Assembly: GCF_001866665.1 (NCBI RefSeq)
Contig: NZ_MLYO01000018.1
Span: forward strand, 62,001 to 126,000
Origin: Streptomyces monashensis
GTDB taxonomy: Bacteria > Actinomycetota > Actinomycetes > Streptomycetales > Streptomycetaceae
Length of the DNA: 64,000 nucleotides
Direction: 5' to 3'
In this document: piece by piece, positions 54,127 through 62,181 of the stretch
Position numbering within the stretch: position 1 is the stretch's first letter
How the letters are laid out: each line of letters starts with the position of its first letter
Made by a program: the position numbers and the translations under genes
Notes under the pieces: generated by a model
What the model was told of the DNA's origin: nothing
What the model saw: only the letters and a program-made list of their open reading frames with translations
Databases searched by the model: none

Positions 54127-54632
54127 AGGCGGGCACTTCCGCGCTGGAGAAGGAGTCCTGGATCTCCGCCGTTCTGCTGGACTGGGGGTCCTGCGGCCGC
54201 GTGGTGTACATCGACGATCTGCCGGTGGGCTTCGTGCTCTACGCACCTCCCGCTTATGTCCCGCGCTCTACGGCCTTTCCCACGAGCCCGGTCTCACCTG
54301 ACGCCGTCCAACTGATCACGGCCTACGTCCTGCCGGGCTACCAGGGCCAAGGGCTGGGACGGGTGCTGGTGCAGACGGTTGCCAAGGATCTGCTGCGCCG
54401 GGGCTTCAGGGCGATAGAGGCCTTCGGTGACGCCCGCTGGAAGGAACCCGCCTGCCTGTTGCCGGCAGATCATCTGCTGGCCGTGGGCTTCAAGACGGTG
54501 CGGCAGCATCCGACGCATCCCCGACTGCGGCTGGAGCTGCGCTCGACGCTCTCCTGGAAGGAAGACGTGGAGATGGCGCTCGATCGGCTGCTGGGGGCGG
54601 TCCAGAAGGAGCCGGCGCTCAGGCCGTTGTAG
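54015..54632 (+). CDS. GNAT-family N-acetyltransferase
   Basis: 205 residues with the acetyl-CoA-binding pyrophosphate motif in AYVLPGYQGQGLGRVLVQTV (Q/R-x-x-G-x-G/A form) at about 98-117. Upstream strands contain GRVVYIDDLPVGFVLYAPP. The C-terminal part (WKEPACLLPADHLLAVGFKTVRQHP) is typical of a subgroup found next to parB in Streptomyces. Substrate unknown. ATG 54015 with a GAGGATCAG stretch upstream is a weak site. It converges on trxA, with a bidirectional terminator and a parS between. Confidence 0.88.
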   Translation: MGRRLVPLTLDNLQDVPSRCRSCVFWELDPVSGEAAVKAGTSALEKESWISAVLLDWGSCGRVVYIDDLPVGFVLYAPPAYVPRSTAFPTSPVSPDAVQLITAYVLPGYQGQGLGRVLVQTVAKDLLRRGFRAIEAFGDARWKEPACLLPADHLLAVGFKTVRQHPTHPRLRLELRSTLSWKEDVEMALDRLLGAVQKEPALRPL

Positions 54633-54657
54633 TGGCGCGTCAGCGGCGGGACATAAG

Positions 54658-54690
54658 CGAATGGGCCGCCCCTCGGGGGCGGCCCATTCG
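54658..54690. terminator. Bidirectional terminator between GNAT gene and trxA
   Basis: A 14-bp perfect stem (CGAATGGGCCGCCC / GGGCGGCCCATTCG) with a 5-base loop. The parS site follows one base later. Confidence 0.82.
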
Positions 54691-54691
54691 T

Positions 54692-54705
54692 GTTTCACGT
54701 GAAAC
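54692..54705. promoter_or_regulatory. parS site
   Basis: Exact GTTTCACGTGAAAC between the terminator and the trxA stop codon. Confidence 0.95.
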
Positions 54706-54706
54706 G

Positions 54707-55039
54707 TCACTCGGCGATGAAGTCCTCGAGGTCGCGGACGATCGCGGCCTTGGGCTTGGCGCCGACGATGGTCTTGGCGACCTCGCCGCCCTGGTAGACG
54801 TTCAGGGTCGGGATCGACATGACACCGTACTTGGCGGCCGTGGCCGGGTTCTCGTCGATGTTGAGCTTGACGACCTCGATTTTGTCGCCGTGTTCAGCGG
54901 CGATCGCCTCGAGGGACGGGGCGATCTGGCGGCACGGACCGCACCAGGCGGCCCAGAAGTCCACCAGGACGGGCTTGTCGCTCTTGAGGACGTCCTTCTC
55001 GAAGGAAGCATCGGTCACGTTCTTCAGAGTGCCGGCCAC
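54707..55039 (-). CDS. trxA: Thioredoxin
   Basis: 110 residues, full thioredoxin fold with active site WCGPC (32-36) in [19 protein letters not shown], the cis-Pro in SIPTLNVYQ and GAKPK. It reduces protein disulfides and is recycled by TrxB, encoded 48 bp upstream on the same strand. GTG start. Transcription is expected from the sigma-R promoter at 56128-56153, so it rises under thiol oxidation. Confidence 0.97.
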   Translation of the reverse strand: MAGTLKNVTDASFEKDVLKSDKPVLVDFWAAWCGPCRQIAPSLEAIAAEHGDKIEVVKLNIDENPATAAKYGVMSIPTLNVYQGGEVAKTIVGAKPKAAIVRDLEDFIAE

Positions 55040-55087
55040 GGCGGGCTCCTTAACTCGTTCGTGGGGTGGGGCGGGGGAAGGGGAAGG

Positions 55088-56056
55088 TCAGACGGAGGCC
55101 GTCTCGGACTCCGCCTGGTCCTCGTCCGCGAGGGCGGACAGGAAGCGCTCGGCGTCCAGGGCGGAGGAGCAGCCGGTGCCGGCCGCGGTGATCGCCTGGC
55201 GATAGGTGTGGTCGACCACGTCACCGGCGGCGAAGACACCGGTGACATTGGTGCGGGTGGAGGGCGCCGCAACCTTCAGGTAGCCCTCCTCGTCCAGGTC
55301 CAGCTGGCCCTTGAACAGCTCGGTGCGGGGGTCGTGACCGATCGCGATGAACAGACCCGTCACGGCCAGGTCGGAGAGCTCGCCGGTCTTGACGTTGCGC
55401 AGCTTCAGGCCCGAGAGCTTCTGCTCGCCCTGTACCTCGGCGACCTCGCTGTCCCAGACGAACTTGATCTTCGGGTCGTTGAAGGCGCGCTCTTGCATCG
55501 CCTTGGAGGCGCGCAGGCTGTCCCGGCGGTGGACGATCGTCACGGACTTGGCGAAGCGCGAGAGGAAGGTGGCCTCCTCCATCGCGGTGTCGCCGCCGCC
55601 GATCACGGCGATGTCCTGGTCCTTGAAGAAGAACCCGTCACACGTGGCGCACCAGGAGACACCGCGGCCGGAGAGGGCGTCCTCGTTCGGCAGGCCCAGC
55701 TTGCGGTGCTGGGAGCCGGTGGCGACGATGACGGCCTTCGCCTGGTGGACCGTGCCGGCGGTGTCGGTGACGGTCTTGATCTCACCGGTCAGATCGACGG
55801 AGACGATGTCGTCGGGGATCAGCTCGGCGCCGAAGCGCTCGGCCTGCGCCCGCATGTTGTCCATGAGCTCGGGACCCATGATCCCGTCCTGGAAGCCGGG
55901 GAAGTTCTCCACCTCGGTGGTGTTCATCAGGGCGCCACCGGCGGTGACGGCGCCCTCGAACACCAGGGGCTTCAGCGACGCGCGCGCGGTGTAGAGCGCC
56001 GCCGTGTACCCTGCGGGCCCGGAGCCGATGATGATCACGTTACGGACGTCGCTCAC
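55088..56056 (-). CDS. trxB: Thioredoxin reductase
   Basis: 322 residues: FAD motif [16 protein letters not shown] (12-27), redox CATC in [13 protein letters not shown] (about 136-148), NADPH motif [10 protein letters not shown] and C-terminal [19 protein letters not shown]. Low-molecular-weight flavoenzyme that passes NADPH electrons to TrxA. GTG start. The perfect sigma-R promoter lies 72 bp upstream. The trxBA order, and its place next to sigM and its anti-sigma factor, are as in M. tuberculosis (Rv3911-Rv3914). Confidence 0.97.
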   Translation of the reverse strand: MSDVRNVIIIGSGPAGYTAALYTARASLKPLVFEGAVTAGGALMNTTEVENFPGFQDGIMGPELMDNMRAQAERFGAELIPDDIVSVDLTGEIKTVTDTAGTVHQAKAVIVATGSQHRKLGLPNEDALSGRGVSWCATCDGFFFKDQDIAVIGGGDTAMEEATFLSRFAKSVTIVHRRDSLRASKAMQERAFNDPKIKFVWDSEVAEVQGEQKLSGLKLRNVKTGELSDLAVTGLFIAIGHDPRTELFKGQLDLDEEGYLKVAAPSTRTNVTGVFAAGDVVDHTYRQAITAAGTGCSSALDAERFLSALADEDQAESETASV

Positions 56057-56127
56057 GGCTTGATTCCTCGTCTCTGGTCTGTGTCAGTCGACCGGTGGGA
56101 GCGCCTTTCAGAACTCTCACCCCACCC

Positions 56128-56153
56128 AACGGATCCTACGGGGCGCGCATTCC
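56128..56153 (-). promoter_or_regulatory. Sigma-R promoter of trxBA
   Basis: On the minus strand GGAAT (56149-56153), exactly 18 bp, GTT (56128-56130): a perfect match to the sigma-R consensus GGAAT-N18-GTT that drives the thiol-oxidative-stress regulon. The start site would fall near 56121, leaving a leader of about 65 bases. S. coelicolor trxBA is a known sigma-R target. Confidence 0.85.
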
Positions 56154-56212
56154 CAGTGTGTCGGGGCACACGCATACCGGGTGGGGGTGACCGATGGACC
56201 GTACCGGCAGAC

Positions 56213-57154
56213 TCAGGGCCGGGCGAAGGAGTCCTTGAGAAGCACGGTCCCGGCGGTGCCGGGCTGCTGGCGAATGCAGGCCGCGTCGACCACGTAGGCC
56301 GTGACACGGGTGCTGTCACCGGGATCGGGCAGGACGACCAGATAGGCGCTCTTCCCGCTGTAGTTGCCGGTCTTCGCCGCCAGTGCCTGATCACTACGCA
56401 GGATTGCCCGCCGCACACAGTCGGGGATGGGGACCTCTGTCTGCAGCAGAGTGTTCGCGCTCTCGGTGCCTGTCGGCGTGCTCTGGTTTTCCGTGACCCC
56501 GGACCGCGGGTGCTGGCTCTTGTAGCCCGGCTGCTCCGGCTTCTTCGCGGCGAGCAGGTCGTGCACCTGGTTCTGGACGCTGGTGCCGGAGAACGAGCTG
56601 ATGGACGGGCTCGGCGTGCCGTGCGCCGTCGTGGTGGAGCTGCCGCCGGTGAACGATTGGATCACCAGGGTCCCGGCTCCCAGGACAGCGGCCGTGAGCA
56701 CCGTACCCAACACGAGGGTCCTGCGGCGTCGGCCGCGGCCGCTCTTCTTGCGTCCGGGGCCTGTCGTTGCTTGCGGGCGCCCAGCGGGGCGGTCGGCCGG
56801 GCGTTCGGTGGCGACCGATGTTTCACGTGAAACATGCGCGTCGATGGCGTCACCAGGCGTGCCGGTCTCAGTACCGGAGGACTCGGTGTCCTCACCGGAG
56901 AAGGCGAGGAGTGCCTCGACGGCGAGAGCGGCATCGATCCGGGTGGCCACATCGGCCGGCATCGGCTCGACGTCCGGCACGGACCCCAGCAGTCCGCGGA
57001 TCCCCTCCAGCGAGGCGTGGACATCCGCACACGGTTCGCACGTGTTCAGGTGCCGTCGTATATCCGTGCTGCGGTCCGGAGGGAGCAGGCCTTCGGTGAG
57101 GTCAGAGATCTCCTCGACGTCCGGGTGTCCGGCCGTGTCGGTCGTGGAAGTCAC
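56213..57154 (-). CDS. Anti-sigma factor with ZAS zinc-binding domain
   Basis: 313 residues. The N-terminal anti-sigma domain has the ZAS pattern H10-x24-H35-x3-C39-x2-C42 (RRHLNTCEPC), for zinc or possibly an Fe-S cluster. A polar linker with parS-encoded VSRET (about 108-112) and a basic stretch lead to a transmembrane helix (about 147-165, LVLGTVLTAAVLGAGTLV) and an extracytoplasmic domain (SVQNQVHDLLAAKKPEQ; YSGKSAYLVVLPD). It should hold SigM at the membrane until a signal arrives. The GTG start overlaps the sigM stop (GTGA). Confidence 0.9.
   Translation of the reverse strand: MTSTTDTAGHPDVEEISDLTEGLLPPDRSTDIRRHLNTCEPCADVHASLEGIRGLLGSVPDVEPMPADVATRIDAALAVEALLAFSGEDTESSGTETGTPGDAIDAHVSRETSVATERPADRPAGRPQATTGPGRKKSGRGRRRRTLVLGTVLTAAVLGAGTLVIQSFTGGSSTTTAHGTPSPSISSFSGTSVQNQVHDLLAAKKPEQPGYKSQHPRSGVTENQSTPTGTESANTLLQTEVPIPDCVRRAILRSDQALAAKTGNYSGKSAYLVVLPDPGDSTRVTAYVVDAACIRQQPGTAGTVLLKDSFARP
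56820..56833. promoter_or_regulatory. parS site inside the anti-sigma gene
   Basis: Exact GTTTCACGTGAAAC within coding sequence, reading as VSRET on the minus strand. The rightmost of the five exact sites. Confidence 0.95.
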
Positions 57155-57876
57155 GCTCGCCCACCTCCGCCCTTCACTACGGCTGAATCGCTCGGTCCCG
57201 TGTCCGTGGGGCTCTCGTTCACAGACCCCGTTGCCGGTGGGACGGATGTCCCCTGCACCCGGTTCCGTCCCGGCCCGGGTTCTTTTCCGCCTCCGCCGCT
57301 TTCGGGCCGTAGATGGGTGAGCAACGGCAGGAGTCTCGCTCTGCCTCGGGCGCAGCGGCTCTTCACGGTCCCCGTGGGCACATCGAGAATCCGGGCCGCC
57401 TCGGCCACGGGATAGCCCTGCATGTCGACCAGGACGAGCGCCGCCCGCTGCTCCTGCGGAAGCGTGCCGAGCGCCTCGAGCAGCTGGCGTTGCACGTCGT
57501 TGCGTTCGGCTGGCGCCGACGCCGACTCGTGCGGCTCCAGCAGCTGCTCCAGCCGCTCGGTGTCGTCGACCGGTGACGTCTTCCGGGAGGCGGCCTTGCG
57601 GGTACGGTCCACACAGGCGTTCACCGTGATCCGGTGCAGCCAGGTCGTGACAGCCGACTGCCCCCGAAAGGTATGGGCGGCCCGGTAGGCCGACACCAGG
57701 GCGTCCTGGACCGCGTCGGCGGCCTCCTCACGGTCCCCGAGCGTCCGCAGCGCGACCGCCCAGAGCCGGTCCCGATGCCGCCGCACGAGCTCGCCGAAGG
57801 CCTCGGGATCGCCCTCCACGTGGCGGGCGAGCAGGTCCTTGTCGCTCACCCCGTCGTATCCGGCGCCCTCCGCCAT
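57151..57876 (-). CDS. sigM: ECF RNA polymerase sigma factor SigM
   Basis: 241 residues: region 2 (LVRRHRDRLWAVALRTLGD, EAADAVQDALVSAYRAAHTF, with VTTWLHRITVNACVD) and region 4 (LPQEQRAALVLVDMQGYPVAEAA, with PTGTVKSRCARGRARL as the HTH). A polar C-terminal tail of about 50 residues follows. It is translated together with its anti-sigma factor and starts 26 bp after the pseudokinase gene. The name follows synteny with M. tuberculosis sigM (Rv3911). Target promoters cannot be read here. Confidence 0.93.
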   Translation of the reverse strand: MAEGAGYDGVSDKDLLARHVEGDPEAFGELVRRHRDRLWAVALRTLGDREEAADAVQDALVSAYRAAHTFRGQSAVTTWLHRITVNACVDRTRKAASRKTSPVDDTERLEQLLEPHESASAPAERNDVQRQLLEALGTLPQEQRAALVLVDMQGYPVAEAARILDVPTGTVKSRCARGRARLLPLLTHLRPESGGGGKEPGPGRNRVQGTSVPPATGSVNESPTDTGPSDSAVVKGGGGRA

Positions 57877-57902
57877 CTGCCCCCTCCGGTCCGGGTGAGA
57901 CG

Positions 57903-59624
57903 TCAGCCCGTGAACTGCACTTCGCCGATGGCCTGCTTGAAGCCAGCACCGGAGTACAGGGTGGAGTCGTACCCCGAGTTCGGTACGGCTGTCAGCCAGA
58001 CGAGGACGTACTGCGTCTTCACCGACTTGGTCACCTTCACCGTAGCTGTGTTGCCCGTCGTCGTGACGTTGCCGATCCGGGTCATCGAGTCCAGAGACGC
58101 CGGCGTCAGCGAGTCGGCCGCGTAGAGCTGGACCGTCGTGTGGTCACCGCCGTAGCGCAGATCGATCGTGGCCGTGCTGAGCTGCTTGGCCGAACCCAGG
58201 TCGTAGACGATGCCGACGCCCGGCTTGTACGGGGCGATGGCCGGACCCGAGTTGAAGGTCCTGGTCCTCCAGTACGTGTTCTTGTCGCCGTCGTAGGTCT
58301 TGGGGACATCGTCGGGGTGCTGGGGATCACCCTTGGCGACGAACTCCTGGCCGCCCTGGATCTTTATCGGCGTCGGCTTCGGCTTCGCGGCGCCCTTGTC
58401 GCCGTCGTCCGTCTGCTGGCTCTTGTTGGTGCCGTCGGACTTGCCGCCCTGGTCCATCAGTGCGTCCGCCAGCTGCCAGCTGCCCAGGCCCAGGGCCGCG
58501 ATGAGCAGTGCCGACACCGCCCACTTCAGGGCCTTGCCGGTGCGGCTCTGGAGCGGGGGCGGCGGGGCCGCGATCGGCTGGGTGGCGCCGGGGTGCGGTG
58601 CCGGGCGGCCGTAGGTGCCCTGCTGGTAGGTCGTGCGCTGGTACTGCGGCGGAGCGGCGAACGCCGGCTCCGGCGGGCGGATGCGAGGCATCTCACCGAT
58701 CGCCTTCACCAGCTCCTCCGGCGTGGTGCACGCGGCCTCGTGCCGGGACGCGGTGGCCCCGTCGTTGGCGAGCGCGCGCATGGCCAGCTCCGAGAGGCCC
58801 CGGTGGACACCGGCACGCACTTGGTCGGGTGCGATGAGACCGACGCCCTTGGGCAGCCCGGACAGGCCGTACGCGTCGCTCTCATACGGCCAGCGCTGGG
58901 TCAGCGCCGCGTACAGCAGCGCGCCGATCGCCTCGGTGTCCGTGCGCTGCGGGGTGTCGGAGCTGATGCCGCGCAGCGCGGCGTTGACCGCGAGGCCGCG
59001 GATACGCCACTGCCCGGTTGAGGCACGCAGTACGGCGTTCGGGTTCAGCCGCAGATGGGCGAGACCCTCGCGGTGTGCGGCGGCCATGGCCGAGGCGATC
59101 TGACTGACCATCTGGTAGGCGTCGTGCGGTTCCAGCGGTGCGGCCGCGAGCAGTGTGGTCAGCTCGATGGCGTCGGGCAGCCACTCGTGCACGACGTAGA
59201 CGAGGTCGTTCTCCTCGACGGCGTCCAGGACCTGGACGAAGCGAGGGTCGCCGAGCAGGGCGGAGGAGCGGGCGGCTGCCAGGACGGAACGGGCCCGGGT
59301 GTGCGCCGCGGGCAGGATGTGGACGCCGACGGCACGGCGGAGTTTCTCGTCGACCGCACGCCAACTGCTGAATCCGTCCAGACGGGTGACGCACTCCTCC
59401 AGTCGGTACCGTCTGGCGAGCTTGTGGCCGCTGTGCAGTTCGGGAGGCGACGTCTTCTCTCCAGGACCGTCGATTCCGCTGCTCCCCTGCGCCTTGTCGC
59501 TGCCCTTGTCCCGCTCCGGGTTCTTGGCCACCCCGTCGGCCGTGGACTGGTCCGCCTTGGCGGTCAGCGGCTGCTCGCCGCTGTTGTCTGCCACGTCGAC
59601 GGCAGCCGTGCTCCGTTCCGCCAC
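57903..59624 (-). CDS. MurJ-associated pseudokinase with extracellular domain
   Basis: 573 residues. The kinase-like domain (about 65-310) lacks catalysis: the HRD-K-N loop reads HLRLNPNAV (190-198), and where DFG should follow there is RGLAVN. A Pro-rich linker, a transmembrane helix (about 369-386) and an extracytoplasmic jelly-roll-like domain (NTYWRTRTFNSGPAI; GIVYDLGSAKQLSTATIDLRY) complete it. In M. tuberculosis the same two parts are fused to MurJ (Rv3910), and the phosphorylated pseudokinase binds FhaA. Here it is a separate gene after murJ. GTG 59624 gives MAERSTAAV; GTG 59684 is 20 codons longer. Confidence 0.88.
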   Translation of the reverse strand: MAERSTAAVDVADNSGEQPLTAKADQSTADGVAKNPERDKGSDKAQGSSGIDGPGEKTSPPELHSGHKLARRYRLEECVTRLDGFSSWRAVDEKLRRAVGVHILPAAHTRARSVLAAARSSALLGDPRFVQVLDAVEENDLVYVVHEWLPDAIELTTLLAAAPLEPHDAYQMVSQIASAMAAAHREGLAHLRLNPNAVLRASTGQWRIRGLAVNAALRGISSDTPQRTDTEAIGALLYAALTQRWPYESDAYGLSGLPKGVGLIAPDQVRAGVHRGLSELAMRALANDGATASRHEAACTTPEELVKAIGEMPRIRPPEPAFAAPPQYQRTTYQQGTYGRPAPHPGATQPIAAPPPPLQSRTGKALKWAVSALLIAALGLGSWQLADALMDQGGKSDGTNKSQQTDDGDKGAAKPKPTPIKIQGGQEFVAKGDPQHPDDVPKTYDGDKNTYWRTRTFNSGPAIAPYKPGVGIVYDLGSAKQLSTATIDLRYGGDHTTVQLYAADSLTPASLDSMTRIGNVTTTGNTATVKVTKSVKTQYVLVWLTAVPNSGYDSTLYSGAGFKQAIGEVQFTG

Positions 59625-59742
59625 CGTCGTCCCTGCCTCCCCATCCGTTGCACGCTGTCCGACGCCGAAACCAATTGTGCCCACAGTCCGCCGCTATGCA
59701 CGACACGCGGCGGCGGACGATGGTTGTGCGCCTACCCCCGCT

Positions 59743-62136
59743 TCAGCGGCCCAGACGTCCGCGGACCATGCCCACGAGCGAGTTGAGTTCCTCGATGCGC
59801 ATGCGCCGGGCGGCGACGAAGAAGACGCCGAGCAGGACGGCACCGCCGACGAGCAGCGCGGCGAAGGAGCCGACGACGCCCTGGCCGAGGCTGTGGCCGA
59901 TGCCGTAGCAGGCCGCGCCGCTGAGGAGGGCGGCCGGTACGGAGGCGATGCACAGCCTCGCGTACGTCCGCAGCACCCGGGAGCCGTCCAGGTCGCCGCC
60001 GAGCCGCTTGCGCAGACGCCGCCAGGCCACGCCCACACCGATCGCGTAGGCCAGGCCGTAGGCGGCGGCCATGCCGGCTACCGCCCAGCGGGCAGGCAGG
60101 ACGAAGTAGCACAGCACCGAGACGCTCGCGTTGACGACGGCGACGATGACCGTGTTGTAGAAGGGGGTGCGGGTGTCTTCATAGGCGTAGAAGGCGCGCA
60201 GGACGACGTACTGCACCGAGTACGGGATCAGGCCGAGGGCGAAGGCCATCAGCATGTAGCCCATGTTGGTGGCCGAGTCCGTGCCTGCGGAACCGAAGAC
60301 CAGGGTGCACATCGGGATGCCGAGCGCGAGGAAGCCGAAGGCGATCGGGACGATGGCGACGGCCGTGGTGCGCAGACCGTGGGAGATGTCGTCGCGGACG
60401 GCACCCTCGTCGCCTTCCGCGGCCGAGCGCGAGATGCGCGGCAGCAGGGCGGCCATCAGGGACACCGTGACAATGGCCTGCGGCAGGCCCCAGATCAGCT
60501 GGGCGTTGGCGTAGGCGGCGAAGCCGGTGCCCTTGACGCCGGAGTGCTCGCCGGCGGCGGTGGACAGCTGGGTCACGACCATGGCGCCGGCCTGGTTGGC
60601 CAGTACGAACAGAACCGTCCACTTGGCGAGCATCGCGGCCTTGCCGAGGCCGTGGCCCTTCCAGTCGAACCGCAGCCGGATCCGGAAGCCGGTCTCGCGC
60701 AGGTACGGGATCATCGCCAGTGCCTGGACGACCAGACCGAGCAGCACACCGACGCCGAGCAGGCGCTGGCCCTCCACGGGGATGTTCGTGACCGCCAAGT
60801 GGGAGTGGTCGGCGGTGCCGTAGACCCAGATGAACATGCCGAGCGACACGATGATGACGACGTTGTTCAGGACCGGAGTCCACATCATCGCGCCGAACTT
60901 CCCGCGCGCGTTGAGGATCTGCCCCATCACCACGTGGATGCCCATGAAGAAGATCGAGGGCAGGAAGTAGCGGGTGAAGGTGACCGCGACATGGTTGGCG
61001 TCGGGATTGTTCGCGATGGTGGGCGACAGCAGCCGCACCAGCAGCGGCGCCGCGAACATCGCGAGGCCGGTGAGCGCGGCCAGAGCCACCATCACCAGGG
61101 TCAGCAGCCGGTTGGCGAACGCCTCGCCGCCGTCCTCGTCCTCCTTCATGGATCGCACCAGTTGGGGCACGAAGACGGAGTTGAGGCCACCGCCGACGGT
61201 CAGGATGTAGATCATCGTCGGCAACTGGTACGCCACCTGGAAGGAGTCGGCGAGGAAGCCGAGTCCCAGCGCCGCGGCGATCAGCGCGGAGCGGACGAAG
61301 CCGGTGAGGCGGGAGACCAACGTGCCCGCCGCCATCACGGCACTGGACTTCATCAGGTTGGCCGCCTTGCCGCCCTTCTTCGCGGGCGCGGCGGGCGCCT
61401 CGGAAGCGGGGACGGCGGTCAGGGCCATGGTGGACGCGGAGGCCTCGGGATCCGCGCCGCCGTGCGGCCCTGCAGGAGCCGGCGCAGCGGCAGGGGTGGG
61501 CACCTGGGGCTGCGCGGGGTTCCCGGGCACGCCCGGGTAGGCGGTTCCGGCGTACGGACTGCCCTGCTGCGGGCTCTGCCCGTACCCCTGCGGGTACTGG
61601 CCGGCCTGTCCGTACCCGGCGCCCGGCGCCGCGGCCGGCCCGGGGTAGGGCGAGGGATCGGCGGGCACGTGGCCACCGCCCTGCTGCTGGTCCTTGAAGA
61701 GATGCGCGAAGGCGTCCGGCTCGTGGTGCTGCTCGCCGGAATGCGTGACCAGGTCGTCCACCCCCACGAACCGGGTCGTGCGCGGGTCGTCGCCGTAGAG
61801 CAGGTGTGGGCCCGCGCCCTCCGGCTCCGGCGCCGGGGTCTGCGCCCATACCCGAGGGTCGGGGGCGGGCGGCGACTGGTTGGGCGTGGCGTACGTGTGC
61901 TGCTGACCATAGCTGCCCGGCGGGGGCGGCGGGTGCGCGGCACGGTCGTAGAGCGCCTCGGCGACCGGGTCCTGGGCGGCCAGGTCCTGAGCCCGGTAGG
62001 GGTCCTGGTCGTAGGCGTCCTGGAGGTACATGTCCGCCGCGTGCTGCGGCGGTACCTGGCCGGGCTCCGGCGGCGTCTCGGGGTAGCCCGAGCCGGCCGC
62101 GCCCTGGCCGCGATCACCGTCGTACGGCGCGTTCAT
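59743..62136 (-). CDS. murJ: Lipid II flippase MurJ (MviN)
   Basis: 797 residues. The first 260 are a disordered Pro/Gln/Gly/Tyr-rich cytoplasmic extension; from KSSAVMAAGTLVSRLTGFVRS (about 262) onward there are about 14 transmembrane helices of the MOP superfamily, including GLNSVFVPQLVR and the MurJ-type FFMGIHVVMGQILNARGKF. It moves lipid II across the membrane. Standard MurJ is about 510 residues, so the N-terminal extension is the odd part. It starts 45 bp after the DUF6049 gene and is followed by the pseudokinase. Confidence 0.94.
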   Translation of the reverse strand: MNAPYDGDRGQGAAGSGYPETPPEPGQVPPQHAADMYLQDAYDQDPYRAQDLAAQDPVAEALYDRAAHPPPPPGSYGQQHTYATPNQSPPAPDPRVWAQTPAPEPEGAGPHLLYGDDPRTTRFVGVDDLVTHSGEQHHEPDAFAHLFKDQQQGGGHVPADPSPYPGPAAAPGAGYGQAGQYPQGYGQSPQQGSPYAGTAYPGVPGNPAQPQVPTPAAAPAPAGPHGGADPEASASTMALTAVPASEAPAAPAKKGGKAANLMKSSAVMAAGTLVSRLTGFVRSALIAAALGLGFLADSFQVAYQLPTMIYILTVGGGLNSVFVPQLVRSMKEDEDGGEAFANRLLTLVMVALAALTGLAMFAAPLLVRLLSPTIANNPDANHVAVTFTRYFLPSIFFMGIHVVMGQILNARGKFGAMMWTPVLNNVVIIVSLGMFIWVYGTADHSHLAVTNIPVEGQRLLGVGVLLGLVVQALAMIPYLRETGFRIRLRFDWKGHGLGKAAMLAKWTVLFVLANQAGAMVVTQLSTAAGEHSGVKGTGFAAYANAQLIWGLPQAIVTVSLMAALLPRISRSAAEGDEGAVRDDISHGLRTTAVAIVPIAFGFLALGIPMCTLVFGSAGTDSATNMGYMLMAFALGLIPYSVQYVVLRAFYAYEDTRTPFYNTVIVAVVNASVSVLCYFVLPARWAVAGMAAAYGLAYAIGVGVAWRRLRKRLGGDLDGSRVLRTYARLCIASVPAALLSGAACYGIGHSLGQGVVGSFAALLVGGAVLLGVFFVAARRMRIEELNSLVGMVRGRLGR

Positions 62137-62181
62137 GCTTACCCCACCTCATCGTCCCGGGCCCACCGGCCACGACATCGC

